From Apium graveolens (taxonomy: Eukaryota > Streptophyta > Magnoliopsida > Apiales > Apiaceae), in the NCBI RefSeq assembly GCF_009905375.1, contig NC_133647.1, forward strand, positions 82,719,742 to 82,783,741: a stretch of 64,000 nt of DNA, read 5' to 3'. This document shows, one piece after another, positions 9,714 to 20,645 of the stretch (position 1 is its first letter; each line of letters starts with the position of its first letter). Both the position numbers and the translations under genes were made by a program. The notes below the pieces were generated by a model, which saw only the letters and a program-made list of their open reading frames with translations, searched no databases and was not told where the DNA came from.

Positions 9714-10405
9714 TGATAGTCCATATAGCTCTTGGGAGGACTACTCCCAGGCTTTCAACTCCATACAGCTCCTGGGAGGCCTACTCCTAAGCTCCTAGCT
9801 CCTAGCTCCATACAACTCTTGGGATGCCTATGCTTATGCTCATAACTCCACTCAGCTCCTGGGAGGACTAGTCCTGACCTCCCAACTCAGTCTAGTCCTA
9901 ACAATACAGTCCCGCGACCCCAACCTTGAGTAATCCCAGCACGTGAGACGCTGACCCGAGCACATGATGGGAGTAACTGTCACGCATCAATCATGGGAAT
10001 AATCAAGGCACGTGTCAGAGGATCCTCAAAACATTCCTCGGCCAGTCCTGCACTGACACATGTAAAGCATCCACTCCCGCCAGGTGTCCTCCGCTCCCAG
10101 AACCAATGGCTACGATTCAAAGATACCAACCCTAAAACCCTATCCTTGGGCTATAAATAGCCCAAGAATGTGAGGTTTTGGGGTTAATCATTCTTTCACA
10201 CTCATATACACACACAGCCACCGTACATTCATATTCATCCTCATCTTCCCAAAAAGCTAGTTCTTACTCTCACGCCGGAGGCGCCACGGGACTCCAACCC
10301 CCCTTCCGGTGTTGTTTTGTAGAAACCCAACCACAGCTACACCTCTACAGCGGCGAAGGATCCAGGACGGCGTCGAAGGAGCAGCCCCGCCACCAGGAGT
10401 TATCA
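9714..10405 (+). mobile_element. Tat 3' LTR, about 692 bp
   Basis: Starts with TGATAG after the polypurine tract. Early part has repeated CTCCTGGGAGG-like blocks. A TATA box (CTATAAATAG, 10151-10160) lies inside a 10+10 bp palindrome. The end is set at TTATCA (10405) by near-complementarity to the start; 10414 is an alternative. Carries the sense promoter and the polyadenylation signals of the element. An ORF at 10178-10477 in this region is not convincing as a gene. Confidence 0.7.
10145..10166 (+). promoter_or_regulatory. Palindromic TATA box in the Tat LTR
   Basis: CTTGGGCTAT and ATAGCCCAAG are perfect inverted copies separated by AA, with CTATAAATAG in the middle. The TATA element is readable on the plus strand; on the minus strand it reads CTATTTATAG. 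Confidence 0.75.
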
Positions 10406-10933
10406 ATGTTATCATACAGTCATTTTCATATTCTACATTATTATGCTGGGCATTATAGCTCACACTTGTTTTCTTAAATTGACACAACGCAATAGTGAAT
10501 CAAGATGCCTGCCATGAGAACCACAGCCAGGAAACGGGTAGGAAATGGACAGCTGTTCCGTAGATTGTTTGGAGCTGTACCACAGGTAGTCAGAATAAGC
10601 TGGATTAGTTTTCAGTTGTTTATAGTTCAGCTTATTTATAAGTATGACTTATGTAAGGTAAGAAGCAAGAAATGTATAATTGGTCGGCGGACTAGCCTTA
10701 CCTAAAGGTCACTCCCCGGTAAGATTAATTACTTTTGGGTTGTAATAAATATCACTTGATGGTTAACAATTACTCTAGTTATGATGGTTCGTTTCCAAGA
10801 CAATAACCTGTAAGTGTGTGTGTGATAAGTGTGGGGTCGTGAAGCGTGAGTATTTATATATTGTAGTGTGAGTTGTGTGAGTTTAGATGGCTTGGCCTCC
10901 GAGACTCCTGACCCCGGGTTTTGGGGCGCCACA
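10406..10933 (+). mobile_element. 3' part of a chromovirus 5' LTR, cut by the Tat insertion
   Basis: The end GACCCCGGGTTTTGGGGCGCCACA matches in layout the LTR ends of the other gypsy elements here (GACCCGGGTTTGGAGGGCG then TTACA or CCACA), written here in pieces only. Further upstream it has the same order of a T-rich acceptor-like tract, a conserved block and a GT-rich stretch. I infer that it is the downstream part of the 5' LTR of the chromovirus that follows. No gene is visible in it; the short frame at 10505-10705 has no supporting similarity I recognise. Confidence 0.55.
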
Positions 10934-12360
10934 CTACGCCAAGGGTATAAAGCTTATTTAGCCTATATATTGGATACTAATAAGGAAGCCCTAAGAATCG
11001 AAGACATCCCGGTGGTATGTGAGTTTCCAGATGTATTTCTAGATGAACTTTCAGGATTACCTCTGCATCGAGAAATTGAATATACTATTGATTTAGCGCC
11101 AGCCACTGAACCAGTTTTGAAAGCTCCGTATCGAATTACACCATTTGAGATGAAGGAACTGGCAACGCAATTACAAGATCATTTGAATCGAGGCATCATA
11201 AGACCTAGTGTATCCCCATGGGATGCGCCGATACTGTTTGTCAAAAAGAAATATGGTAGTATACAACTATGTATCGATTATCGTGAGCTAAAGAAATTAA
11301 CCATCAAGAATAAGTATCCCTTACCAAGGTTCGATGATTTGTTTGATCAACTAAAAGGGGCAGCGTGGTTTTCTAAGTTTGATTTAAGATCAGGTTACCA
11401 TCAATTAAAGATGAAGACCAAGAATATTCCTAAAACTGCTTTTTGTACTGGATATGGACACTATGAGTTTCTCGTAATGGTGTTTGGTCTGACCAGTGCA
11501 CCAGCAGCATTCATGGATTTGATGAACATGGTTTTCAAGAAATACTTGGACAAATTCGTGATTGTATTTATTGATGACAGCATGATCTACTCAAAGTCTA
11601 AAGAAGAGCATGCAGAACATCTAAGAATAACTTTGGAAATCTTGAAAAAAGAGAAACTTTACGCGAAATTTTCTAAATGTGAGTTCTGGTTAAGAAAAAT
11701 ACAATTTCTAGGCCATGTAATCCGTATTGAAGGAATTAAAGTTGATCCATCAAATATTGAAGCAGTTTTGAACTGGGAAAGACCAAAGACACCTACATAA
11801 GTCAGAAGTTTCATGGGATTGGTTGGTTATTATCGAAGATTCGTCAAAGATTTTGCCAAAATAGTAACGCCATTAACCAAATTGACTCGAAAGAATGAAA
11901 AGGACGTATGGGACGAGAAATGTGAGGAATTTTTTTAGGAGTTAAAGAATCGATTGGTAACCGCACCTGTATTAGTTTTACCAGATGATCGAGGGGATTT
12001 TTTTATTTACAGCGACGCTTCTTATCGCGGACTTGGATGTATATTGATGCAACATGGTAATGTGATTGCATACACTTATAAACAATTGAAACTTCATAAG
12101 CAGAAATATCCGACGTATGACTTGAAACTAGATGCAATCGTGTTCGCACTAAAACTTTGGAGACATTATCTATATGGTGAAAAGTGTGAAATTTACACTG
12201 ATCACAAAAGTTTGAAGTATATCTTCACGTAGAAGGAGCTCAACATGAGACAACAATGATGGCTAGAATTAATCAAGGACTATGATGTGTCAATCAACTA
12301 TCATCAGGGAAAGGCAAATGTTATAGCAGATCCACTCAGCCGTAAGAAATACTGAATGTG
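10934..12360 (+). pseudogene. Chromovirus pol remnant: RT and RNase H
   Basis: The frame begins abruptly at the end of the protease-RT linker ([10 protein letters not shown]...EDIPVV), right after the LTR end, so primer site, gag and protease are missing. RT shows [42 protein letters not shown] and [11 protein letters not shown]; the family normally has FIDDILIYSKS. TAA at about 11798 breaks the frame, followed by FMGLVGYYRRFVKDFAK. RNase H keeps YSDAS and TDHKSLKYIFT but has stops at about 11937 and 12230. Sequence style matches the Tekay/Del chromovirus lineage. Not functional. Confidence 0.88.
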
Positions 12361-12379
12361 CTAACTTCTTCAGAAGAGT

Positions 12380-13890
12380 TGATCAGAGAATTTTAGAAAT
12401 TAGAGATTGAGGTTCGTATTCCAGAAGATTCCACGGAAATGAATTATACAATGACGTTTCAACCAGAGCTATTAGAAAAGATTCGAAGATGTCAAGAGGA
12501 GATAATGATTCAGAAAAGGGACAACTTAACAGGAGAGGAAATTACAAGCCAGAAGAACGACAAGGGAATTCTACGATTTTCTTCAAGAATATGGGTACTA
12601 ATATAGCAGAACTGAAAGAAGAAATCTTGAGAGACGCTCACAGCTCGAGATACTCCATCCATCCAGGAAGCACAAATATGTATAGGGATCTGAAAGAAAA
12701 CTTTTGGTGACTGGACATGAAAAAGGAAATAGCAGAATGGGTGAGTAAATGTTATACATTTCAATGAGTTAAGACAGAGGATCAACGTCCAAGCAGATTA
12801 CTACAACCACTAGATATTCCGGAATGGAAATGGGAACATCTATCGATGGATTTCGTTGTAGGACTTCCAAGAACCAGGGAAAATCATGATGCAATCAGGG
12901 TTATTGTCGACAGACTAACAAAGTCGACATATTTTCTTCCAATCAACGAAATATTTTTGCTCGACAAGTTAGTGCACTTATATCTCAAGGAAATCGTGAT
13001 GCAACATGGAGTTCCTGTATCAATCGTGTCAGATCGAGATCCTCATTTCAATTTAAGATTTCGGAGACAATTTGAAGAAATCTTAGGCACTAAATTAAAT
13101 ATGAGCACCCCATATCATCCACAGATGGACGGGAAAAGTGAAAGAACAATCCAAACAATTGAAGATATGTTATGAATATGTGCATTAGATTTTGAAGGCA
13201 GTTGGGATGAACATTTACCTTTAGTGGAATTTTCTTACAACAACAGCTATCATGACAGCATTGGAATACCACCTTATAAAGCCTTATACGGGAGAAAGTG
13301 CAGATCTCTAGTGTATTAGGACGATGTTGGTGAACGTAAGATTTTAGGTCCAGAATTGATCCGATAGAGTAAGGAAAAAGTTGAACTTGTTTAGAAGCGA
13401 CTAGAAGTAGCGCAGAACCGACAACGGAAATATGTGGATTAAACTAGATAGGATATGGAATACAAGGAACGAGAACTTGTGTTACTAAAGGTATCACTAT
13501 GGAAAGGCTTGACCCGATTCGGCAAGAAGGGTAAACTAAAGTCGCGTTATGTTGGTCCATTTGAGATATTAAGGAAAGTAGGAAAGGTTGCATATATTAG
13601 CCTTACCACCCCATATGCAGTATATCCATAACGTGTTTCATGTGTCAATGCCCAAGAGCTATAATCCTGATTCGAAGCATGTGATAGAATATGAGTCGGT
13701 AGAGATTCAAGTTGATTTATCTTATATAGAGCAACCAACAAGAATTCTAGTTCAGCAGGAGAGAGTATTGAGAAATAAGTATGTACCATTAGTACGAGTT
13801 TTGTGAAAAAACCCTATGATTGAAAAGTCAACCTGGGAGCTTGAGAGTAAAATGTTAGAAAAGTATCCCCAGTTATTTTATTAGAGAGAT
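12380..13890 (+). pseudogene. Chromovirus integrase and chromodomain remnant
   Basis: Integrase core is readable in shifting frames: MDFVVGLPRTREN (first D), IVSDRDPHFN (second D) and DGKSERTIQTIEDM (Glu). A TGA ends the core near 13172, and later parts carry several stops. Near 13590 comes VFHVSMPKSYNPD and near 13735 PTRILVQQERVLRNK, the start of the chromodomain, broken by TGA at 13804 where a Trp codon is expected, then STWELES and KYPQLF. Chromodomains in this lineage guide integration to marked chromatin. Confidence 0.8.
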
Positions 13891-13910
13891 TCTGAGAACA
13901 GAATCCTTTT

Positions 13911-13922
13911 AAGGGGGAAAGA
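13911..13922 (+). promoter_or_regulatory. Polypurine tract of the chromovirus remnant
   Basis: AAGGGGGAAAGA directly precedes TGCAACGACTG, the presumed 3' LTR start. The preceding ATCCTTTT is also found before the polypurine tract at 32908, showing common ancestry. Confidence 0.7.
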
Positions 13923-14390
13923 TGCAACGACTGAAAAATTACGACTATCATAATAAAGGTGTATTATGTATTTTATTATTTTATTAAGTGTGTTTGGTCG
14001 TAAAGTATTAGATGTTATGTGTTGTATATGTTTCGTGTAGTGCAAGATATTTTTCGGGTATTTATCGGGTATTTTATTGTAAGTTAAATTCTTTTATATC
14101 AAAAGTTATACAACCCAAACTTTATTTTAATAGCTGATATTCCATATAAAATAATTGGCCTTATTTTTCCTAATATGGCTTATACCATATCAATATTCTG
14201 AACATCCAGTTAATTTAGAAAATTTCTCGTTTCGCGAAAAATGACTTTTCCGGGCCCCTACGGGTGCTAAAAACCCCACAAAAATTATATTTTTATTTTT
14301 ATAAAATCGTGAGACTTTCAAATATTCCATTTTTTTGCATTTTTATCATTTCTTGTGAAATATGAAATTTTGGCTAAGTTAATATTTACA
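13923..14390 (+). mobile_element. Start of the chromovirus 3' LTR, truncated
   Basis: Begins TGCAACGACTG after the polypurine tract. About 470 bp of AT-rich LTR sequence is visible; no matching LTR end (GGCGCCACA) follows before sequence typical of the neighbouring copia element (CGACGGATG motifs from about 14392). The exact breakpoint is uncertain. No gene. Confidence 0.5.
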
Positions 14391-14837
14391 TCTCGACGGA
14401 TGTTCATTATCTATTAAAAATGAATATCCGTCAAATTTTATTATCTGTTGAAAAATCAAATATTATTCTGGGTACTTTTTATCTCGACGGATATTTGTTT
14501 AATCTTCATCCGTAGAATTGTTCTAATCATGGTCGTTAATTCCATTTCTTATCCGTCGAATTTACTTACAGTCTGTAAGTATATTTCGATGGATAACCTT
14601 TAGAATTTCTATAGTTTATTTTATTGTAAATGGCTATTTTCGGCAAATTTCTTTATTTCCTTTAATTTTACTTTTTTAATTTTTAACCGTTCAATTATGA
14701 GAAAGTACAAAAGTGCAATTTTTTTTTCATTTTTACTTTTATTTTTCTCAAGAAAATTCTGCTCTCTTCGTCTCCAAAACTCAAAACCTTTCTCTGTAAC
14801 TGCTTTCATCACTTCAATGACACATATTGTTAAAATC

Positions 14838-15815
14838 ATGTCTCAAACTGGTTTTGTATATGAAAAGAACAATTTTGTAGCACTTGTCAACAAGAATGTC
14901 ACTGCTTCTGAGGCCTATCACAAGATGATGGACTCTATTCAAGGCTACAAATTGAGCTATGCTATGTTGGTATCACCAGTAATCTACTATGAGGTGGTGT
15001 AAGAGATCTGGACTATAACAGTGTACAACTCTAAGGAAAAAACTATTGCCTTCTCGCTGAAAGGTAATAATTAGTGTATAAATAGTGATGAAGTTCAAGC
15101 ATGTCTGCAATTACCTGATAATAACACACTTGTTCCACACATAGACACAGATGTAAGTGTCATGCTTACTTTTTATGTTCTATTCTTATAACCCCACCAA
15201 GCTAGGTGAGGTTAGGAGGAAAAGCCTTAGAAAGAAATGGAGCTTTCTAGGTGATTCATTCATTAAAGTAATTTCTGGTAAAATAAGCAATTTTGATGTT
15301 GTGACTTACTCACTTGTTAACATGCTCTCTATGCTGTTTAGTGATAAGTATTATAATTTTAGTGAGTCTGTCTTGTATGAGTTAGGTTATAAATTAGGAG
15401 ATATTAAGAAAAGAAACAAAAACATCCATTATGTTAGATTTTTTATGATGTTGGCTAACCATATTTCTAAAGTTCTCCCTATTGAGAACCCAACAAACAA
15501 GTTAGATTTTTGGGTACAAGAGAGGAGAGTTATTGTTGATTTGAACAGGGCAAATAATCTCAGTGAGGTTCTTCTCATCTACTTGCCAATCATGGAGGGG
15601 TCTCAGGTAAGTGAGATAAGTTCCACTGTCTCTACTACTTCTCTACCACAAACTTCTTTGTAGATAAGTCTGGCTATGGCATCTATGAGTTTGACCCAAT
15701 AGATGCCTACCCAAGCCACTCAAACAAAAGTTTATAAATCCAAGTCTCAAAGACCCTACTCTAGTTCTCAAAAGGGACTAGTTTCAAAAACTACCAAAAC
15801 TATGGAGGGGAGTGT
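14838..15815 (+). pseudogene. Env-like/extra ORF of the SIRE-like element, 5' half
   Basis: Starts at MSQTGFVYEKNNFVALV after a CT-rich leader; an in-frame upstream start at 14697 seems less likely. Stop at 15000, a frame change near 15157, then a stretch with KWSFLGDSFIKVISGKISNF and LYELGYKLGDIKKRNKNIHY up to TAG at 15661. A third segment runs to the insertion point. This matches my recollection of the extra ORF found after pol in SIRE-type elements. Its role is unknown; the label env-like comes from its position, and no membrane protein features are evident here. Decayed by several stops and frameshifts. Confidence 0.65.
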
Positions 15816-16237
15816 GAAGGTGTAATATCCGGGATATCGCGTGTAATAATTTTTATCAATAAATGATTTTTATGTGATTATTTTGTGATTTTTGGAAAAT
15901 TATCTGATGATGGGTGTGGATATGTAGATGCTTATATGTGGTAAAGTATAAGTATGTTAATTTTATTATGACCAGAATATAATATAGATAATTACGGTAT
16001 TTTTCTGGTAATTTTTGGGTTGTTATATGATTTTATATTGATTTATGAGTTTATTAATTATTTTCTGAATAATTAAAAAATTATTTTATAAAGCCGGGAA
16101 TCGTCCAACTTTAACCGTTTTTACGTTTTTACAACCCGAAACTCTTCCGAAAACTCCTTCCTAACCTAATCTAGTAATTGCGGATATTTTCCATGTTTTG
16201 ACTTTTTCGATCCGGATTACGGTTTGATCTATGCACG

Positions 16238-16690
16238 CACTACGCCATAAGTGGGCTATTGTAATTCCTAAATGGTGTTACAATAGGCCCTAAAAGTGTT
16301 ACAATAGGTATATTGTAACACCAGGGGGTGTTACGTATATTAGCATTACATAGACACCCTAATGTAACACTTCATTGATCTATTGTAACAGAGAGGAAAA
16401 CGTTACAATAGGCACCTACTGTAACACTAACAGGCCCAAATGTAACGCAAAATGAGTGATACAATATCTTGATCAAGATTGCATAAATGGGACCACTAGT
16501 GCCATGTGGTCTCCCGTGGACCCCACCTGTGGGTCCCACATTGCCTATTGTAACAGTAGATTTTATCTATTGTAACACCAGGTTTTAGTTAGGAAACACT
16601 GGAATATGTGTATTGTAACAGTCTTTTTATCTATTGTAACACTAGTAACATATGTAATGTAACATTATATGTAAACAAATATTACACCCG
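16238..16690. repeat. CACTA left subterminal repeats
   Basis: TATTGTAACA or its complement TGTTACAATA occurs about ten times, for example near 16277, 16300, 16314, 16381, 16551, 16568, 16614 and 16633, in both orientations. In CACTA elements such subterminal copies are transposase binding sites. Confidence 0.85.
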
Positions 16691-17733
16691 AATAAGCAAT
16701 GTAATAGTTATTATAAACATTTTTAAAATATAAGGTCTGTTTTGAGAACAATCCATAATCAACAGAAACATCAAAATTGCATACATAAGAATCTCAGCTA
16801 TGCAAACCAAACAACTACATAACAGTAAATTCTCCAAATCATCCCCAACAACCAAAGTACTATAACATAACATCCAAGCTATCCTTGGATAGGAAAAAAA
16901 CTACTCTTCGACTATTCTTGAATATGAAATTATACAAAATAACCAGGCAGAGAATCACTTTTTGCCCTTCCACACTTTCCTGATCTGGATACAAAATAAC
17001 CAGGAAGAGAGATACTTGTTCTCCCTCATTACCATTTCTTGCTCCTGTACACAAGTCACACTAAATTTTATAAGAATAAATAGAAGTTGTTTTGGTATTA
17101 AAATGGAATAGTTGGAAGTTAATTTAGGATATAACATGAGGAATCAGTCCCTTTTATATTAAAAAAACTAGAGCCTCTATTAACGGGCTTACGTTTGACT
17201 ACGTGAGAATCAACCTTAGTTGATGTAGTGAATTACTTTTACTGCACTCATAGATTTGAAAACTAATAATAGATAATTACATAATAAGGTAAAAGGGTTC
17301 TTTTGCTGATGATTTTAATACATAATGCTTTGTTAAGAATCTAGTTCAAGTTCATGAGTTCATCTTATGTTCTTATATCTCAGCAATATTTATTACTACA
17401 ATGTTCACCTTAGAATTTTAGAGCAAACGACTATATTTCGTAGCTTCAGCGATAATAAATTAACAACAAAAAATGTCAACTAATAACAAATTAAAAAAAT
17501 GAACTAGTAACGTCTACTCTAATATCTAGTAACCTACCCATTAAAGGATGTCTATAATCGAGTAAGAAAGAACAATTAAGAGAGAACAATGTTGGAAGCA
17601 TGCATCTATAGTCTACTCAATAGTTAAAACCACAATCAAACCCTTAATCTTGTCGATCATAAAGATCTTAAAAGGAGGACAGTGAAGAGAGTAAATTTTA
17701 TTTTTATTTTATCATATGTAAGAAAAGATTTAC

Positions 17734-17885
17734 CTGCATTCAAGTTAGTCTGGTCATTATCAACTTCAAAAGAATGGCAGTAAGTCTGGCCAATCTTCTG
17801 GCCATTCATATTGTGCAACTGACATGACAACCATAATAATGGTTGGGCATATCTTTTATGCTTATCATCCACTGATAGTAACAGG
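17734..17885 (-). pseudogene. Exon-like fragment of unknown gene inside the CACTA element
   Basis: Minus-strand frame reads VDDKHKRYAQPLLWLSC and then NGQKIGQTYCHSFEVDN, ending at a good donor, AATGCAG then GTAAATC. Balanced amino-acid composition and the donor at its end suggest a captured exon. I do not recognise the family. Chance is not excluded because the frame is only about 50 codons. Confidence 0.4.
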
Positions 17886-18285
17886 AGACTTTTTATAATT
17901 TCCTAGTACAATGATTTAACCTTAAGGAAGGAATATATATTTTATAAAGATTAAAGTTCAACAGCCGAAAGTTCTAGATAAATAAATAGCGATAATTAAA
18001 ATTAAACAAAATTATAAATAATCAGGGAATAATCAAGATGATATTATATTCTCTTGAATAGAAACCACATGATGTTTGAAATTTTCTTCATCCTCCTGCC
18101 AATATTTCTTAATGAATTGCTTTAGAAGAACAGTGGCTAGTTAAAACATGTTAATTCTAACAAGGCATGTGAATGAAATAAAACAAAAACATGAGCCCTA
18201 CACCGTCATTGAGGATGTCTTCCATGACCGTGCCACCTCAATTAAAATTGTTATGTTTAGTCTTGTTCTTGTTGTTACAGCTGAT

Positions 18286-18374
18286 CAGACCTCTCAAATT
18301 TTCATGAGAAAAAACTAGTGAATCCATTTTTCCCATCAATACAAAAAGACCTCTCAAATTTTCATGAGAAATCG
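18286..18374 (+). repeat. Short direct duplication in the CACTA interior
   Basis: GACCTCTCAAATTTTCATGA followed by GAAA occurs twice about 60 bp apart, and a related AATACAAAAAGA appears before the second copy and again near 18434. No gene is evident in 18380-19150. Confidence 0.7.
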
Positions 18375-19324
18375 TAATTAATTAGTTGAAAATATATTTA
18401 CCGTATGAAAGCTGAAGATTCTATTCCTCACACCAATACAAAAAGATCTTACCGTAAGGAAGCTTTTTAATTCTTTATGAACCAAATATCTTGAACAATG
18501 CTATAGCTAATCGCCTGAAATTATGAGGAAAAACAATTATTACTACAATAAACATGCACATAACATGACTATTTGGAGATCACATATCACCTGTTATTCT
18601 GTGGATTCTGCGGAGTTCAAATTTTTTTAAATCGATATCATCTAGGTCAAATCCCTTAAACAACGTCTTTTCTTTCCTACTCACGGGTCCAAATACAACC
18701 CTTATCTACGTGATATGAGATTTTTTATACGGGCTTTGTGAATGGTTTCTGGGATTTCTGGGGTTGGCTGGAGATATATGATAACTAAACCAACCTAAAG
18801 TCCGTCACATTATGAAATTATATGTTTAGGTAAAATCAATTGAAAAGCAACCTGAAGTCCGCACCCTAGAATATCAATTTTACTACTATAAATGTGAAAT
18901 CCACCTTTTGTACCTTTTATACTTTTAAAAAACTGTAATAGACTAATAGGTTGCTGGTTAATAATTATTATAATATAAGGCAAAGCTCATCTGAAGCATT
19001 GTTAATTAAAAGGTAATCATGTTTTCTTTCTGTTGTCTCTACACTTGGTTTCATCAGAATTTTCTTAATATAGCAACACGACAAGAACACTGACTAATGT
19101 GCTATATATGATTCAGTTTTTTGATAAAAGCATCACTAAAAGGGGAATACTCACTAATGTGATATATATGATTTAAACATAAAGAACTTCTTATGAATTC
19201 CAATACATATGTTATAAGGTTTCAGAGTATACCAGTACGATAGGAGAAGAATAATATGTCTACGAAAAACATTTGTTTTCCAAGGAAAAACAACATTTTG
19301 CCTAAGAAGTTCCAGTTTGCTCTG

Positions 19325-19461
19325 TCTTTGAGCATTCAAGATCCATCTCCGTAGGATCAGTAGCTTGTATTTAATAGTGAACACCGTCCATCTCCCTTCT
19401 AAACCTTTCTTTGGATGTAGCATACAACATCTTGAAACGAATGCGAGAGGTGGCTGGAGAC
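19325..19461 (-). pseudogene. Captured last exon of an actin-depolymerizing factor (ADF/cofilin) gene
   Basis: The minus strand has acceptor TTTGAGCAG, then codes SPATSRIRFK, MLYATSKERFRREMDG, and after an in-frame TAA (19371-19373) IQATDPTEMDLE. This is the last exon of plant ADF genes, which normally begins at W-SP after the second intron, holds the actin-binding long helix (RxKMLYxSSK), and ends with the LQATDPTEMDLDV-type segment. The TAA replaces the Glu of the xxLQ/xIQ region, and the end is frameshifted after DLE. ADF exon 2 is not seen in the element, so this is a partial capture. ADF severs and depolymerizes actin filaments; this copy cannot. Confidence 0.82.
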
Positions 19462-19740
19462 CTGCTCAAACATGGCACACTTTAAAATGTCAAACTTAAA
19501 GGAACAAAAACACTGAAATTCCAGAGGAAAACAATGAACCTTGCACTACAACAACAGTACAAGAAAATTATATTTCCAGAAAAATGTTTTATACTCAAGG
19601 ATTACATTAGAAATTATATAATAGAAACATTCCTAGTAATGCTAAAATCCCTAGTAGACTAAAGTAAACAAAAACAAGTATATACCTATGAAAGTAGAAA
19701 ATAATGAATCATTAAATATCATAAGGACCTATCATTTTAC

Positions 19741-19918
19741 CTGAACATAATGTACACCATTAATCTTTGTTGGTGTACTGATCAATTCGAGGACAGAGTT
19801 TTCGTCGGATTTTCCAAATTTCGGGAAGTAAAGCACAAGCAGATTATTCCCTAACCTTGCAAACAGGGATGATATTCCAAATATCCCCAAGTTGAAATTA
19901 CAGACATCTTCAGATTAG
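19741..19918 (-). pseudogene. Exon-like fragment inside the CACTA element, family not recognised
   Basis: Minus-strand frame of about 58 codons with FNLGIFGISSLFARLGNN, LVLYFPKFGKSDENSV and ELISTPTKINGVHYVQ, ending exactly at a donor, TTCAG then GTAAAATG. It lies about 280 bp upstream of the ADF exon on the same strand. Upstream, a leader-like stretch (about 20220-20104) ends TTTTGCAG then GTAATGG. It does not read as ADF. It may belong to a second donor gene. Confidence 0.45.
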
Positions 19919-20103
19919 CGAACAGTATTTCAGATTAAACATTAATTCGATTGAATCCCAAATTGTAAGAAAAATCCCTACTTAGTACCGAACTCAAATA
20001 CCCAACTGAATTAAACACCAAGGTCAGTAAAATACAAAGAAATACTAATCGAACCGGTAATAGAAGAGAAGAAGATGCTAAAGTTAAAAGCCCTAGCCAT
20101 TAC

Positions 20104-20215
20104 CTGCAAAATCAAATAAAAGATTAAAACTAAGGAACCCTAATCGGGGAGAAAGGGAGCTCAAGAGAGGTATTGTCGAGAATAAGAAATTTTATTTAGG
20201 GGGAAACATACCGCC
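20104..20215 (-). other. Leader-like segment of the captured transcription unit
   Basis: On the minus strand a C/T-rich stretch (CTCCCTTTCTCCCCGATTAG) followed by GGTTCC and, after about 40 bp, TTTTGCAG/GTAATGG looks like a plant 5' UTR ending at an exon-intron border. Evidence is compositional only. Confidence 0.3.
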
Positions 20216-20459
20216 CATTTTTTCACCTAGTAAATTGTGCATTAATTATTAATTTTTTATATTTTAATTTTAATTTTAATTATTAAATTATTATTTGTAT
20301 TAAATAATGAACTAATAAACTCACTTTCATATTTACATACCTAAAATTTCATAATTTGTATTATATTAAATATTAGATTCTTGCTTAATTATTAATCCAA
20401 TATATAGTTTTAATACTAGTTTTATGATAATATTTTCACTTTATTATTTTTAAAAATTA

Positions 20460-20645
20460 TAAATTAACTAATGTAACACCATGCGCTGGTGTTATATGAT
20501 GTGCAACACCGGTATTTCTATATAACACTAACTTTATAGCTATTGTAATACTAAGTGTGAGGTGCTACAATAGGACAATAATTTCTTATCTAATGTAACG
20601 CTGCTTGTAACACTTGCATTACAGTAGCCCACTGATGGCGTAGTG
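20460..20645. repeat. CACTA right subterminal repeats and terminal inverted repeat
   Basis: Shorter and more diverged copies of the TGTAACAC and TATTGTAA motifs, ending at TAGCCCACT-G-ATGGCGTAGTG. The asymmetry with the longer left array is common in CACTA elements. Confidence 0.8.

Larger units (their letters stand above)
1..10405 (+). mobile_element. Tat/Retand-lineage Ty3/gypsy retrotransposon, 5' end outside window
   Basis: Order seen: gag end, PR, RT, degenerate RNase H, second RNase H, integrase, 78-bp array, antisense gene, 77-bp array, polypurine tract, 3' LTR. The second RNase H after a degenerate first one is the hallmark of the Tat lineage, as is extra coding sequence between pol and the 3' LTR. 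The 5' LTR, primer site and gag start lie left of base 1. The right end is placed at a TTATCA (10400-10405) that nearly mirrors the LTR start TGATAG; a second TTATCA at 10409-10414 is an alternative. The target duplication cannot be tested without the left end. Only one nonsense codon in gag-pol suggests a recent insertion. Confidence 0.9.
16238..20645. mobile_element. Non-autonomous CACTA (En/Spm-like) transposon carrying gene fragments
   Basis: Left end CACTACGCCAT-A-AGTGGGCTA and the inverted right end CACTACGCCAT-C-AGTGGGCTA form terminal inverted repeats of about 28 bp with two mismatches. The 3-bp flank is ACG left and GCG right; the uninterrupted LTR at 33340 has GCG at that spot, so the duplication was GCG with one later G-to-A change. 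Subterminal repeats with TATTGTAACA lie at both ends. No transposase is visible. Inside are minus-strand exon-like pieces, one from an actin-depolymerizing factor. Confidence 0.93.

Noticed and set aside
10178..10705. Small frames around the Tat LTR end as host genes
   Set aside because: They span LTR and flanking LTR sequence; no domain is recognisable.
13890..14700. CGACGGAT inverted pairs as a MITE
   Set aside because: The motif recurs in all copia elements in coding and LTR sequence; no terminal repeats or target duplication were found.
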